The notes beneath the pieces were generated by a model. That model saw only the letters and a program-made list of their open reading frames with translations. It was not told the DNA's origin and did not search any database. Below are positions 1 to 9,936 of a stretch of DNA of 64,000 bases, piece by piece. This DNA is from Stutzerimonas stutzeri (GTDB taxonomy: Bacteria; Pseudomonadota; Gammaproteobacteria; Pseudomonadales; Pseudomonadaceae): positions 248,001-312,000 of the forward strand of contig NZ_PPXG01000003.1 of NCBI RefSeq assembly GCF_002909485.1, written 5' to 3'. The translations under genes and the position numbers were made by a program. The first letter of the stretch is position 1. The number at the start of each line of letters is the position of its first letter.

Positions 1-1203
1 CAGGTCGCCGAACACCTGGCGCAGCGTGGCTTCCCGGCCAGTGCCTACCACGCCGGTATGGCGCACGAGCTGCGTGAGTCGATTCAGCGGCGCTTCATGG
101 ACGGCGAGCTGAATTGCATCGTCGCCACCATCGCTTTTGGCATGGGCATCGACAAGTCGGACATCCGCAATGTGGTGCACTACGACCTGCCCAAGTCGGT
201 GGAGAACTACAGCCAGGAAATCGGCCGCGCCGGGCGCGATGGCAAGCCATCGGATTGCCTGGTGCTGGCCAATCGCGACAGCCTCAGCGTGCTGCAGAAC
301 TTCGTCTATGGCGACACGCCGGAGCGAGAGGGCATCCGCTGCGTGCTCGATGAATTGCTTCAGGCAGGCGCGGGAGGACAATGGGAGCTGATGCTCAACC
401 AGCTCTCCGACCAGAGCAACATCCGTCAGCTGCCGCTGAAGACGCTGCTGGTGCAACTGGAGCTGCGCGGCATCATCGCGCCGCGCTTCGCTTACTTCGC
501 CGAATATCGCTTCAAGTACCTGCTAGAACCGGAGGCACTGGTTACGAAGTTCGAAGGCGAGCGTCGCCAGTTCGTCGAGGCCATCGTGCACACCTCGGCC
601 CGGGCGCGAACCTGGTGCACGCTGGATTTCGATGCGCTCTACCAGCAGCATGGGGCTGACCGTGGCCGGGTGGTGAAGGCCCTTGAGTACTTCCAGGAAA
701 AAGGCTGGATCGAACTTGAAAGCAAGCAGATGACCGACGTCTATGCGCTACTTGATCCGACCTTCGACGCAGAGGCCTTGAGCGACGAGTTGCATGCCTA
801 CTTCAAGCAGCATGAAGCCAGCGAGATCACGCGCATCGAGAACATGCTGGCGCTGTTCGAGTCCTACGAGTGCCTGAGTCAGCGGCTGGCTACCTATTTT
901 GGCGATGACCACGCACCGCAGCGATGCGGGCATTGTTCTGTCTGTCGCGGACAAGTCGCGCAACTGCCCGAACCGCCGCCGTTGGCGCCCCTTGCTGAAA
1001 TAGATGTCGACGGCCGCTGCATCGAATTCGATCAGCGCTACACGCAGCTAAAGGGCAGCGCGCCCAGCGCCGAGTGTCGGACGCGTTTTCTCTGCGGCAT
1101 CAGCGTACCGGTGTTCACCAAGCTCAAGGCGCGGCAGATTCCCGGTTTCGCTTCGCTGGAGGCCTATCCCTACGCCGCTATTCGCGAACGGCTGGCGGGA
1201 TAG
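1..1203 (+). CDS. RecQ-family ATP-dependent DNA helicase, 5'-truncated by the window edge
   Basis: The reading frame is open from base 1, so only the last 400 residues are visible. RecQ helicases unwind DNA 3'-5' during recombinational repair. Helicase motif V (AFGMGID) and motif VI (QEIGRAGRDG) are present, followed by a RecQ zinc-binding segment with one Cys and a later CxxCxxC cluster near the residues coded at 870-945. After the zinc/winged-helix region there is only about 85 residues and no recognisable HRDC domain. This therefore looks like the short RecQ-like variant rather than an E. coli-type RecQ. Motifs I-IV lie outside the window, so the family call is firm but the exact subtype is not. 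Confidence 0.88.
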   Translation, partial: QVAEHLAQRGFPASAYHAGMAHELRESIQRRFMDGELNCIVATIAFGMGIDKSDIRNVVHYDLPKSVENYSQEIGRAGRDGKPSDCLVLANRDSLSVLQNFVYGDTPEREGIRCVLDELLQAGAGGQWELMLNQLSDQSNIRQLPLKTLLVQLELRGIIAPRFAYFAEYRFKYLLEPEALVTKFEGERRQFVEAIVHTSARARTWCTLDFDALYQQHGADRGRVVKALEYFQEKGWIELESKQMTDVYALLDPTFDAEALSDELHAYFKQHEASEITRIENMLALFESYECLSQRLATYFGDDHAPQRCGHCSVCRGQVAQLPEPPPLAPLAEIDVDGRCIEFDQRYTQLKGSAPSAECRTRFLCGISVPVFTKLKARQIPGFASLEAYPYAAIRERLAG

Positions 1204-1235
1204 CGCCTGGTTGATTCTCCGGTCCGCGGACCGCT

Positions 1236-3257
1236 TCAGCGTGCCGTCAGGCCAATCAGCATGTCGGCGACGCCCTTGGTCTGGCGCGATGTGCCGGCGG
1301 TGAGGTTGCTGGAGTTTTCCAGTGCATCGAGCAGTCCGGTCAGCGAACCGACGCCGGCCGATTGCGTCTCGATGTGTTGCGCCACCGCGCGAATCTCGCT
1401 GGCCAGCCGGTCGATATCGGTGCCGATCTCCTCGGCATTCTTGCCGGTGATTTCCGCCAGTTTGCGGACCTCGTCGGCGACCACCGCAAAACCCCGGCCC
1501 ATTTCGCCGGCGCGCGCGGCTTCGATTGCAGCATTGAGTGCCAGCAGATTGGTTTGCCCGGCAATCTGCTGGATGGTCTGCACCACAGATTGAATGCGCT
1601 GGCTCGACTGCGCCAGCTCCCGCGCGCTGCCGACCACCTCGTCAGCCTGCTTGACCATCTGCTTGACCGAGCTGCCGGCCTGTTCGATTACCGCGCCCTG
1701 CTGGTTGATGTTCAGCGTCAGGTCGTCCATGGAACCATGCAGTTCGGTGGCGCACTGGCTGACTTGATCGGAAATGGACCGGCGCTGCTCGTCGGCCTGG
1801 GACAGAACCTGGCCCAGATCAGCCAGTCCGCGAAACACCGGGCGAATGTGCTCATCCAGCCCGCCGACGTCCACTGCGCTGCTGTAGTCCTGGCGCTTGA
1901 ACTGCTCGATCTGCTTGACCACCACCTGGCTCAGACCAGTGAGCTTCTTGATCTGCCGGCGCAGGAAAAACGCCTTGAACTCACCGTGATAGGCGATGAA
2001 GTTATCGGTGTATTCGTCGTGGAATTCGTCTTTGCCGTTGGTGCGGAAAAAGAACACTGCGGTCAGTGTCTGGTTCAGGTTAAGTCCGAGGATCTCGCCG
2101 AATGTGGAATAGCCCGCTACGGGGACGCCATCGAACACCGGGTCCATGCCGCCCAGGGCCTGTTCGTTATTCAACCGGCGCAGGATGCAGTCGTTGAGGA
2201 TGCCCATCAGTGGCTTGCCAGGTTTGTTGCGCATGAATTGCTGATAGTCGCGGCGGGTAGCCTCGGCCAACGGTGTGCGCTTGACCATGATCAGCTCTTC
2301 ACCGGGCGCCACATCGCAGAACAGGTGCACGCGCTCGTTGGCAAAGTCGATCTGTGAGATCGAGCGGACGAACACCTCCTCGCCCACGCGAATGGCGAAG
2401 GAGTAGTCCGAGAGTCGCTGTTCAAGCTCCTGTGGTGCGCATTTGAGCGCCTCGCACAGGGCCTGGACCATCGTGCGGATATTGCCTTTGGCGTCCACCA
2501 CCTGGCTGATGTAGCGGTCTTCCAGCGAGGCGCTGAGGACGTTCAGGCTGAGCGTCGTGGGCTCGAAGTTCTGGCTCTTGAACACGCCAAAGCGCACATC
2601 CCGCGCGCACTTGAGGAAAACAATCAGCGCGTGGTTCTGGTAGCTGCGCTTGCCGTCGTGTAGCTGGGTCTTCTTGAAATCCAGCTTGCCGCCGGCCGAG
2701 CCGCCGACGAACAGGCAGGGGAAGCGCCCAGACTCGTATAGCGCCTCCATGAAGAAGGATTCCGAAGCGGAGAGACCATCGAAGAAGATATTCGCCAGCG
2801 TGTCGCGGTAGTCGATCTTCATCGACACCTGTACACGCTTGATTGACGCGGTGAGTCGCGTGATGCGTTCGGCCATCGACAGTCGTTGACCGCCTCCGCG
2901 GATGTCCTCGCATTCCAGCGGAACAAGGACGATCTCGGCTGCGGCAATGATGCTGGCATCGAACAGCTGCAGCACCACTCGATCCCACTGTGCACCGGTG
3001 GCGCAGTAAAGCCGCTGGCCTTCGCTGGATAGCTCTCCCGCTGTGGTGCACAGGCTGATCGTCGCCCCCGGGAAGCGCTGCGACACCTGTCTGGCGACAC
3101 CGTCCAGATCCACGTGCGGCGAGACGAAGCCGGCGATGTAGGTCGGGTTGAAACGCAGGGCAGCCAGCTGTTGCGCGAGCTGCTGTGCCGAGCAGAGCAG
3201 GCTTGCAGTGCCGTTGGATTGCGTATGGCCAGGCTTGAAACGGGAGAGCGAAATCAT
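1236..3257 (-). CDS. Soluble chemoreceptor: FIST sensory domain plus MCP signalling domain
   Basis: The 673-residue protein starts at MISLSRF. A longer in-frame start at 3311 exists, but its extra 18 residues look non-native. Residues about 20-400 match the FIST_N/FIST_C sensory layout, a domain proposed to bind small ligands such as amino acids. The last 200 residues form an MCP coiled-coil hairpin with the conserved tip [18 protein letters not shown]. No hydrophobic segment long enough to span a membrane is seen, so the receptor should be cytoplasmic. It would signal through CheA/CheW, which are not in this window. It is divergent from the membrane MCP at 3615. The ligand is unknown. Confidence 0.85.
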   Translation of the reverse strand: MISLSRFKPGHTQSNGTASLLCSAQQLAQQLAALRFNPTYIAGFVSPHVDLDGVARQVSQRFPGATISLCTTAGELSSEGQRLYCATGAQWDRVVLQLFDASIIAAAEIVLVPLECEDIRGGGQRLSMAERITRLTASIKRVQVSMKIDYRDTLANIFFDGLSASESFFMEALYESGRFPCLFVGGSAGGKLDFKKTQLHDGKRSYQNHALIVFLKCARDVRFGVFKSQNFEPTTLSLNVLSASLEDRYISQVVDAKGNIRTMVQALCEALKCAPQELEQRLSDYSFAIRVGEEVFVRSISQIDFANERVHLFCDVAPGEELIMVKRTPLAEATRRDYQQFMRNKPGKPLMGILNDCILRRLNNEQALGGMDPVFDGVPVAGYSTFGEILGLNLNQTLTAVFFFRTNGKDEFHDEYTDNFIAYHGEFKAFFLRRQIKKLTGLSQVVVKQIEQFKRQDYSSAVDVGGLDEHIRPVFRGLADLGQVLSQADEQRRSISDQVSQCATELHGSMDDLTLNINQQGAVIEQAGSSVKQMVKQADEVVGSARELAQSSQRIQSVVQTIQQIAGQTNLLALNAAIEAARAGEMGRGFAVVADEVRKLAEITGKNAEEIGTDIDRLASEIRAVAQHIETQSAGVGSLTGLLDALENSSNLTAGTSRQTKGVADMLIGLTAR

Positions 3258-3614
3258 GGGTGGTACTCGCGCTTTGAGGTTACGAAGCGGGAAACTCGGC
3301 CGCTCCCGCACTGATCAGCCGTCGATCAGAGGCTATTTATTGTTATCGGCACCGAGGGTGCGGTCTGCAGGCCGTTCGGCGGTGTTACTGTCCAGCACGT
3401 TATCGGCCGCTGATGGAAAGATCGCCATGCCACCATGGTATTCATCCGAAAGTACTGAGCGGGGAGTTGCAGCGTTACGCGCCGAATAGTCTCGCGATCA
3501 CCTTGGATGTTGCTCAACGATCGTTGCCTGTGGCCGTGCACTTATCGACCAACGACCTGTTGCTGCAGCCGTTGTGGCCGATAGCCAGGAACAAGCCTCC
3601 CAAGGAGCGACGTT
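3258..3614. other. 357-bp divergent intergenic region between two chemoreceptor genes
   Basis: No convincing gene lies here. Two copies of a GCCGATAA-type octamer, the FliA (sigma-28) -10 consensus, occur on the minus strand at 3343-3350 and 3400-3407. A one-mismatch copy lies on the plus strand at 3577-3584. None has a good TAAA -35 box at the right spacing. They are recorded only as possible flagellar-regulon promoters. Confidence 0.25.
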
Positions 3615-5249
3615 ATGCCCCGTTTTTTTACCGATCTCGGTTTCCGCTGGAAAATCACCCTGCCCATCTTGGCGCTGGCCTTTTTGCTGGTGCTGATGGG
3701 GGCTGTTGGGATGCGCGGCATCGAGCGCGTCACTGGCTCCAGCGAGGTACTGGCCACGCGTCATCTGCCGGCTATCGGCCTGCTGCTCAACGCTGATCGT
3801 GATCTGTATCAGGCGTTCGTCGCAGAGCGCAGCCTGCTCGGCAGCGACGCGGACAGCCATGTGCAGGCGCTCAAGGCAAGCCATGCGGAAAACCTCAAGC
3901 AGGCCTACGACCGGGTGCAGAAGTATGCGGCCATGCAGCCCGGTGCCGAGGCGCTGGCGTTGGTCGAGCAATTCAATCGCGGCTTTCAGCAATGGGCGGC
4001 AATATCCCGGCGTGTCATCGAGCAAATCGATGTCGACCCGCAGGCCGCCAGTGCGCTGAGTTTCGGTGACGGTGAGGCCCGCTTCGACGCCATGCGCGAC
4101 GCCATCGACAAGCTCGGCGAGCTTGAGGAGGCCGCTGCCGAGGCCGAAGGCAAGGAGGCCATTGCTGAAGGCGCAGCCACGGCTAGACAGCAGGGCGCCG
4201 TACTGGTCATCGGCCTACTGGGCTGCGTGCTGTTGATACTGGGTTTGCCGATGGTGGTGTTGCATCCGATGCGCAGGTTGCTCGAACGCTTGAAGCAGAT
4301 TGCTGATGGTGACGGCGACCTGCGCGCTCGCCTGGAGGTGCGTTCGGCCGATGAGTTGGGGCAGCTCGGCAACGCCTTCAACCGTTTTCTCGACAAGTTG
4401 CAGCCGCTGATTGCCGAAGTGGGCCGGGTGACCGCGGAGGTTGAGTCCGCCGCGCGGGGCATGGCTGCCATGGCTGAAACCAACGATAAGCTGATCAGCA
4501 GTGAGCATGCTGCGGTCGATCAGGTGACGACGGCGGCTACCGAGATGAGCGCCGCCGTGCATGAAGTTGCGCTCAATGCGCAGAACGCATCGGACGCAGC
4601 ACGCGCGGCGGAGACTCAATCACGTCAGGGCGCCGCAGTGGTCAGCAGTACGATCCAGTCGATCCGTCAGCTGGCTCAGGAAGTCGAAGGCGCATCGCAG
4701 ACCATAGGGGCGCTTGCCGAAGAAACCGCCAGCATTGGTGCAGTGCTCGAGGTGATCCGCGGCATCGCCGAGCAGACCAATCTGCTGGCGCTCAATGCCG
4801 CCATCGAAGCAGCCCGTGCAGGCGAGCAGGGTCGTGGTTTCGCCGTGGTGGCGGACGAGGTGCGGGCGCTGGCCGGACGTACTCAGGATTCAACCAAGGA
4901 TATCCAGGCACGTATCGAGCGCCTGCAAAGTGGTGTTAGCAAGGCAGTGCAAGCCATGCAAACCGGCAGTGATAAAGCACGTGACAGTGTCGAGCGGGCA
5001 TCGGGCGTCGATCAGGTGCTGGCGGAAACGGCCGTGTCGGTGCAGCGCATCAACGACATGGCCGCGCAAATCGCCACGGCGTGTGAGGAGCAGGGCTGTG
5101 TCACCGAAGAAATCGCCCGCAACATCACCGATATCCGAGATCTATCCAACGAGGCCGCGACATGCTCGTCGCAGGGCATGGTCGCCAGTCAGCAGTTGTC
5201 CGGACTATCGAGGACCCTGGCAGAGCTGGTTGGACGCTTCCGCACCTGA
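3615..5249 (+). CDS. Methyl-accepting chemotaxis protein, membrane-bound
   Basis: A 544-residue transmembrane receptor. It has an N-terminal membrane helix (about residues 14-33), a helical periplasmic sensor region of about 160 residues rich in Ala, Glu and Gln, a second membrane helix (about 195-216), a HAMP linker (about 217-270) and a cytoplasmic MCP hairpin. The hairpin tip, [18 protein letters not shown], is near residue 385-405. The ATG at 3615 has GGAG eight bases upstream. The sensor region resembles a four-helix-bundle type, but no ligand can be named. Its head-to-head position with the FIST receptor may mean shared control. Confidence 0.92.
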   Translation: MPRFFTDLGFRWKITLPILALAFLLVLMGAVGMRGIERVTGSSEVLATRHLPAIGLLLNADRDLYQAFVAERSLLGSDADSHVQALKASHAENLKQAYDRVQKYAAMQPGAEALALVEQFNRGFQQWAAISRRVIEQIDVDPQAASALSFGDGEARFDAMRDAIDKLGELEEAAAEAEGKEAIAEGAATARQQGAVLVIGLLGCVLLILGLPMVVLHPMRRLLERLKQIADGDGDLRARLEVRSADELGQLGNAFNRFLDKLQPLIAEVGRVTAEVESAARGMAAMAETNDKLISSEHAAVDQVTTAATEMSAAVHEVALNAQNASDAARAAETQSRQGAAVVSSTIQSIRQLAQEVEGASQTIGALAEETASIGAVLEVIRGIAEQTNLLALNAAIEAARAGEQGRGFAVVADEVRALAGRTQDSTKDIQARIERLQSGVSKAVQAMQTGSDKARDSVERASGVDQVLAETAVSVQRINDMAAQIATACEEQGCVTEEIARNITDIRDLSNEAATCSSQGMVASQQLSGLSRTLAELVGRFRT

Positions 5250-5267
5250 ATACACCTGCGCCCTTGT

Positions 5268-5453
5268 CTACAGCGTGCCCCACAACAGCCTGCCCAGACC
5301 GCTGTCGTGGGGTAGCAGAAGCAGGCTGAGAATGAACACCAGCAGCAGCCCTGCGGCATAGCCAAGGCTCGTCAGACCTCGGCGTTGCGCCGCGCGGGGC
5401 ATGGCTGGCACTACAGGCTCGGGGGCGCGCGGTGGACAAGGGCGACTGGGCAT
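5268..5453 (-). CDS. Putative small single-pass membrane protein
   Basis: An ORF of about 61 residues reads MPSRPCPPRAPEPV and continues into a Pro/Arg-rich N-terminus, one strong membrane helix (GYAAGLLLVFILSLLLL) and a short tail ending WGTL. It lies convergent with and just beyond the chemoreceptor stop. No family is recognised. The clean hydrophobic helix preceded by positive charge argues for a real gene, but there is no strong ribosome-binding site. An internal Met 18 residues further in is an equally possible start. Confidence 0.4.
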   Translation of the reverse strand: MPSRPCPPRAPEPVVPAMPRAAQRRGLTSLGYAAGLLLVFILSLLLLPHDSGLGRLLWGTL

Positions 5454-5691
5454 GAATGTCTCATCTGTGCATGCAACATCAAACATGCTGACGTTGCTCG
5501 GCCTTCTGATGCGGCGAAGTAAACGCGAAATGGAATCATATTGCCAGTATTTGCAATCTGTCCGTATCTAGCGCCTCTGCTGCCACACTTTTGAAACATT
5601 GCGAAAAGCTCCCGCTCGTCGGTCCGGAAATTTGATGGACATGCTCGACCATACTCAGGGATCGATCCCATCGCCTCTGGAGAATTCGCCC

Positions 5692-6609
5692 ATGTCGACG
5701 CGCCGCCAGCTACTTCAACGTTCTGCCATAGCCGCCGCGATGTTTGCTCTTGGGCCGCTGCTGCCGTCGTTCGTGCTGGCAGCTGAAACGCTGCGTACCC
5801 GCAAGATTCCATCTACCGGCGAGGCGTTGCCGGTGATCGGGCTGGGTACCTCGATCACGCACAATTTGAGCGTTGATGATCCGCAGATGGAGCGTTTGCT
5901 AGAGGTACTGCGCGTGCTGGTCGAGGGTGGCGCCTCGCTGATCGATACCGCGCCGAGCTACGGCAATGCCGAACGCGTCGTCGGCGAGCTGGTCAAGCGC
6001 TTCGGCCAGCCTGAGAACGTCTTTCTCGCGAGCAAGGTTTCCTCCACCGGCCGCGAGCGAGGCATGGCTCAGATCGAGGCGAGCTTCCAGGCGCTGCAGA
6101 CCGATACCATCGACCTGATCCAGGTGCACAACCTGCAGGACACCAGCACCCAGCTCGGGCTGATGCGCGAACTCAAGCAAGAAGGGCGCGTGCGTTATAT
6201 CGGCGTGACTCATTACCTGGAATCCTCCCATGATCGGCTGCTGGAAACGCTCAAGCAGGAGAGGGTCGACTTCGTTCAGTTCAATTATTCGGTCAGTGAG
6301 CGTAGCGCCGAGAAAGCGCTGCTGCCCTACTGCGCCGAAAATGGTATCGCCACCCTGATCAACCGGCCCTTCACTCGTGGCAACCTGTTGTCACGGGTCA
6401 AGGGCAAGCCATTGCCAGACTGGGCAGCGGATATTGATGCCAGCTCATGGGCGCAGCTATTGCTGAAGTTCATCCTCGCCGAGCCTGCGGTGACTGCTGT
6501 GATCCCGGCCACCTCCAACCCGCGCTATATGGCTGACAACCTGATCGCCGGGCAAGGCCGGCTGCCGGACGAGCGTCAGCGAAAGCTGATCGTCGAAGCA
6601 TTTCGTTGA
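5692..6609 (+). CDS. Aldo/keto reductase with a Tat signal peptide
   Basis: A 305-residue NAD(P)H-dependent oxidoreductase of the AKR TIM-barrel family. The likely catalytic tetrad is visible: Asp and Tyr in LIDTAPSYGNAE, Lys in ASKVSS and His in IQVHNL. The start MSTRRQLLQRS is chosen because it follows CTGGAG and opens a twin-arginine signal with a hydrophobic stretch ending around SFVLAAE. Export in folded form by Tat with cofactor bound is therefore likely, and the tatABC genes are in this window. Upstream in-frame starts would bury the signal. Most AKRs are cytoplasmic, so this is an unusual subgroup. The substrate is unknown. Confidence 0.85.
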   Translation: MSTRRQLLQRSAIAAAMFALGPLLPSFVLAAETLRTRKIPSTGEALPVIGLGTSITHNLSVDDPQMERLLEVLRVLVEGGASLIDTAPSYGNAERVVGELVKRFGQPENVFLASKVSSTGRERGMAQIEASFQALQTDTIDLIQVHNLQDTSTQLGLMRELKQEGRVRYIGVTHYLESSHDRLLETLKQERVDFVQFNYSVSERSAEKALLPYCAENGIATLINRPFTRGNLLSRVKGKPLPDWAADIDASSWAQLLLKFILAEPAVTAVIPATSNPRYMADNLIAGQGRLPDERQRKLIVEAFR

Positions 6610-6645
6610 GTCTGGGGCTTAGTGGTTCTCCGCCCTGGAGGGCGA

Positions 6646-7956
6646 ATGCCTAGTTCACTAGCCATGCGCGTCGCTGCGCTGATCAATGCCCGTCCCGGCG
6701 AGCTACGCGCGGCGCTTGGCGGGTTCGGGCTGTTCTTCTGCGTGTTCGCCGGCTATTTCATGCTACGGCCGATTCGCGAGTCGATGGGCATTCAGGGCGG
6801 CGTCGAAAACCTGCAGTGGCTGTTCACCGCCACGTTCTTCGCCATGCTGGTGGCCGTGCCAATGTTCGCCTGGCTCAACTCTCGCGTGGCGCGCATCCAT
6901 TACATCGATTGGGTGTACGGCTTCTTCTGCGCCAACCTGCTCTTGTTCGCCGGGTTGTTCTTCGCCCTGGAGGACAGTGTCTGGCTGGCGCGGGTGTTTT
7001 ACGTATGGATCTCGGTCTACAACCTCTTCGTCGTTTCGGTAGCCTGGAGTCTGATGGCCGATGTGTTCGATGCGCCTCAGGCACGCCGGCTGTTCGCATT
7101 TATAGCCGCAGGGGCCAGCGTGGGTGGGTTGGTAGGCCCTGCAATGAGCGCGTTGCTGGTAGGTGCGCTCGGGCAATTCGGCCTGATACTGCTGGCCGCG
7201 CTGTTGTTGGCCGCGGCGGTGGCGATCAAGCACTACCTCATGGCTTGGCGCGAGGTGCTGGGCGCCGGGCGCCCCGGTGCCGAACACGCTGAAAGTCCAA
7301 AACGTCCGGTAGCCGGCAATCCATTCAGTGGCCTGACGCGGGTGTTGGGTTCGCGCTACCTGCTGGGCGTCGCTGTGTTCGTGTTGTTGCTTACGACAGC
7401 CAGCACCTTTCTCTACTTCGAGCAGGCAAGGCTGGTCGCCGAGCTGTTCCCGGACCGTGCAGAGCAGGTGCGGGTTTTCGGCGCGATCGATTTCGTGGTG
7501 CAGGCGGGTGCATTGCTCTCCCAGCTGTTCATCACCGGGCGGATTGCCCAGCGCCTGGGTGTTCGCGTGTTGCTTGCCGCAGTGCCGGCATTGGTTTGCC
7601 TGGGATTTATCGGCCTGGCCCTGGCACCGACCTTTGCCGTACTGGCTGCGGTGATGATCGTCCGCCGCATCGGCGAATACGCTTTTGTGCGACCTGGCCG
7701 GGAAATGCTCTTCGCGCCGCTGGACGCCGAGAGCAAGTACAAGGCGAAGAACTTCATCGACACCGTCGTCTATCGCGGCGGCGACGCCATGAGCGGCTGG
7801 GCCAAGAGCCTGCTCGACAGCCTCGGCCATGGCGCCTGGCTGGTTGCCTTGGTAGGTGCAATCTGCGCAGCGGTCTGGGGTGTGGTGGGCTGGTTTATCG
7901 GTGGACGGGCCGATCGCGCCAGCAAGGGGGAGGGCGCGACCGGATCAAGGCGTTGA
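6646..7956 (+). CDS. Polytopic membrane transporter, MFS/TLC-like
   Basis: A 436-residue protein with about 11-12 hydrophobic helices. The motif YFMLRPIRESMG follows the first helix. This arrangement is typical of a bacterial group annotated either as MFS transporters or as relatives of the ATP:ADP antiporter (TLC) family. The ATG at 6646 is preceded by GGAGG at 6637-6641, which decides against a GTG start 24 bases earlier. The gene begins 36 bases after the Tat-exported reductase and is probably co-transcribed with it. No substrate can be assigned. Confidence 0.8.
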   Translation: MPSSLAMRVAALINARPGELRAALGGFGLFFCVFAGYFMLRPIRESMGIQGGVENLQWLFTATFFAMLVAVPMFAWLNSRVARIHYIDWVYGFFCANLLLFAGLFFALEDSVWLARVFYVWISVYNLFVVSVAWSLMADVFDAPQARRLFAFIAAGASVGGLVGPAMSALLVGALGQFGLILLAALLLAAAVAIKHYLMAWREVLGAGRPGAEHAESPKRPVAGNPFSGLTRVLGSRYLLGVAVFVLLLTTASTFLYFEQARLVAELFPDRAEQVRVFGAIDFVVQAGALLSQLFITGRIAQRLGVRVLLAAVPALVCLGFIGLALAPTFAVLAAVMIVRRIGEYAFVRPGREMLFAPLDAESKYKAKNFIDTVVYRGGDAMSGWAKSLLDSLGHGAWLVALVGAICAAVWGVVGWFIGGRADRASKGEGATGSRR

Positions 7957-7998
7957 TGGCACAATGCCTGTCTCTTGGTTTTTAGACAGGACGTCATC

Positions 7999-8580
7999 AT
8001 GCGCGCCATTCCACCGTTGTTGCTTCTTGCCATTCTTTCCGTCACCGGCTGCAGCATCAAGCAGAACATCACACCCGTCAGCCTCAGCGCAGAGCTGGCC
8101 CCGGAGATCTGTGCGATTCCGGCCACAGGGCTTAGGGCAGGCTTCAATACCACCTATCAACAGTTACTCCGCGATAAGGGTTTCAACGTCCGCCAGTTGG
8201 CCGCCGGGAGCAGTCCGAATCGCTGCTCGCTGAGCACCACCTACACTGGCATCTGGCGCTGGGATCTGCTGCTGTACATGAGCTACGCCGACATCCGCGT
8301 CTATGAGCATGGCCGCCAGGTAGGGCACGCCGAGTATGACGCTCGCTGGGGTGGTGGACGACCGGACAAGTTCATCAGTGCCGAGAACAAGATCGCCGAA
8401 CTGACTCACCAATTGTTTCCCAACGGCGCCCATGGTCTCGGCGCTGTTGCTGAAACGACCGCCGTTGAAGCACCGATGAGCAAAGATTCGTATCGCCGGC
8501 ATCAGCTGCAGCAACTGATGAGTGAGAACCTGCCGTACGATCAGTACCAGCAGCGCTACCGCGAGCTGATGCAGGACTGA
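7999..8580 (+). CDS. Outer-membrane-type lipoprotein, possibly Sbal_3080 family
   Basis: A 193-residue protein with a lipoprotein signal peptide (MRAIPPLLLLAILSVTGC, lipobox VTGC) followed by SIKQNITPV. The body contains two further cysteines (EICAIPA and NRCSLS) that could form a disulfide. The C-terminus is charged and helical. The start at 7999 is set by AGGA upstream and by the signal peptide. The SIKQ-type N-terminus recalls Sbal_3080-family lipoproteins, a resemblance taken from memory rather than a search. The function is unknown. Confidence 0.75.
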   Translation: MRAIPPLLLLAILSVTGCSIKQNITPVSLSAELAPEICAIPATGLRAGFNTTYQQLLRDKGFNVRQLAAGSSPNRCSLSTTYTGIWRWDLLLYMSYADIRVYEHGRQVGHAEYDARWGGGRPDKFISAENKIAELTHQLFPNGAHGLGAVAETTAVEAPMSKDSYRRHQLQQLMSENLPYDQYQQRYRELMQD

Positions 8581-8707
8581 GGCGACGCTTGGACGGCGCT
8601 CGGAAGCGAGCTGGGCTCTGATTACCCCAACCAGACGAAGCACCTGAACCTCGTGGGCGTGTACGCCTCGAATCCTAGTAAGTACGTCATCTATCAGGAG
8701 TAGTCGT

Positions 8708-9130
8708 ATGCATGTTCAGGTCAATAGCAACCATATTCCCGGCAGTGTCGAGCTGCACGAGTGGGTCGGCACGACCGTAGAGGATCGTCTCGAGCGTTTC
8801 GACGACTTCCTCACCCGCGTCGAAGTCCACATCAGTGATGAAAATGCGCAAAAGGCAGGCGCTGATGACAAGCGTTGCCAGATCGAGGCGCGACCCAAGG
8901 GGCATCAGGCCGTGTCCGTGACGCACAAGGCCGAATCGTTGCAGCTTGCGGTCGATGGAGCGGCGGACAAGATGCAGCATGCGCTGGCAAATCTGATGGG
9001 CAAGCTGGACACCCGCGTACTGTCCAGCGGTGAGTTGAATGATCCACTGCTCGATGAACAGCCGCAGGCGGTCAAGGATGCGATGCTCGAAGAGGAATTT
9101 CTGGAAAAGCAGGACGAACTCGACAAGTGA
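8708..9130 (+). CDS. HPF/RaiA-family ribosome-associated protein (short form)
   Basis: A 140-residue protein. Its first about 100 residues follow the beta-alpha-beta layout of hibernation-promoting factor/RaiA: MHVQVNSNHI, then a helix, then VEVHISDENAQKAG, then an Ala-rich helix. These proteins sit in the 30S decoding region and silence ribosomes under stress. The acidic tail (EEEFLEKQDELDK) replaces the dimerisation domain of long HPF, so this is a short stand-alone paralogue. The start is supported by AGGAG eleven bases upstream. It has no operon partner. Confidence 0.85.
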   Translation: MHVQVNSNHIPGSVELHEWVGTTVEDRLERFDDFLTRVEVHISDENAQKAGADDKRCQIEARPKGHQAVSVTHKAESLQLAVDGAADKMQHALANLMGKLDTRVLSSGELNDPLLDEQPQAVKDAMLEEEFLEKQDELDK

Positions 9131-9138
9131 TCTTTGAG

Positions 9139-9157
9139 CCCCGGCCAAGTGCCGGGG
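9139..9157 (+). terminator. Weak hairpin after the HPF-like gene
   Basis: Seven base pairs, CCCCGGC/GCCGGGG, around a five-base loop nine bases after the stop codon. No T-run follows, so this is only a possible terminator. Confidence 0.35.
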
Positions 9158-9240
9158 CGAAACCTATTAGCCCCTTACCCGCCCGCCTGCTTCCGCGCGT
9201 TCGCCGTGGCGGATCAGGCCTGCGCATCCGGTAAATCTAG

Positions 9241-9801
9241 ATGCAGATCATCCTCGTGCGACACGGAAGACCCGACCACGCCGCGGCGAACTGGAGCACG
9301 CCAAAAAACATGAAGGCCTGGGTAGAGCGCTACAACGCTGCCGAGGTTGTTGCCGCGGAACGCCCGGATAGTCTGGTTGAGCTTGCGGGGTCGGTTGGTG
9401 TCGTGGTTTGCAGCTCCTTGCAGCGCTGTATCGAATCGCGGTCGCACTTGGAGTGTGATTGCTGTGAGGTACCTGACCCAGTCTTCGCCGAACCACACCT
9501 GCCGTACCCGAACTGGGGCTTGCCACTGTTGCCGTCGCGCCTCTGGCGCCTGGCGTTCCGTACGGCATGGTTCTTTGGCTTCGCCAGCCATACCGAGCAC
9601 ATTCGCGAGTCCACCGAGCGCGCCAGCGCCGCAGCAGATCGATTGATCGAACTGGCCGAGGCCCGTGAAAGCGTATTGCTGATGGGCCACAAGATCATGA
9701 ATGCCCTGATCGCCCGGCAGCTGCGTCAGCGTGGCTGGAAGGGGCCTGCACTTCCGCTGCTCACCGGCTACTGGCAGCCGAGCCGCTATACCAAGGCTTG
9801 A
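9241..9801 (+). CDS. Histidine phosphatase family protein
   Basis: A 186-residue member of the phosphoglycerate-mutase-like superfamily. The N-terminal motif LVRHGRPD supplies the phosphorylated His8 with Arg7 and Gly9. A second His in LLMGHKIMNALI fits the C-terminal catalytic position. A C-terminal Trp/Tyr-rich stretch suggests substrate-pocket variation. Upstream sequence lacks a clear ribosome-binding site, but the RHG motif needs this start. The physiological substrate is not predictable from sequence. Confidence 0.85.
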   Translation: MQIILVRHGRPDHAAANWSTPKNMKAWVERYNAAEVVAAERPDSLVELAGSVGVVVCSSLQRCIESRSHLECDCCEVPDPVFAEPHLPYPNWGLPLLPSRLWRLAFRTAWFFGFASHTEHIRESTERASAAADRLIELAEARESVLLMGHKIMNALIARQLRQRGWKGPALPLLTGYWQPSRYTKA

Positions 9802-9936
9802 AGGCTGCTCACCAGCTTCATCCGTGTGATCACTACTGTAGCTGTTCACCTCCGGTCATTCTGGAGCCGCTTTGGCTTGCCAGATGAAACGTTTCAGCTA
9901 CCTTGAGCAGGAGTCATAACAACAAAGGGAATCTTC

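Noticed and set aside
1362..2357. A 331-codon open frame antisense to the FIST receptor gene
   Set aside because: The opposite strand encodes conserved MCP motifs, so this frame is a by-product of GC-rich codon bias.
3326..3541. A 71-codon open frame in the chemoreceptor intergenic region
   Set aside because: It has no ribosome-binding site, no hydrophobic or domain pattern, and lies over likely promoter elements.
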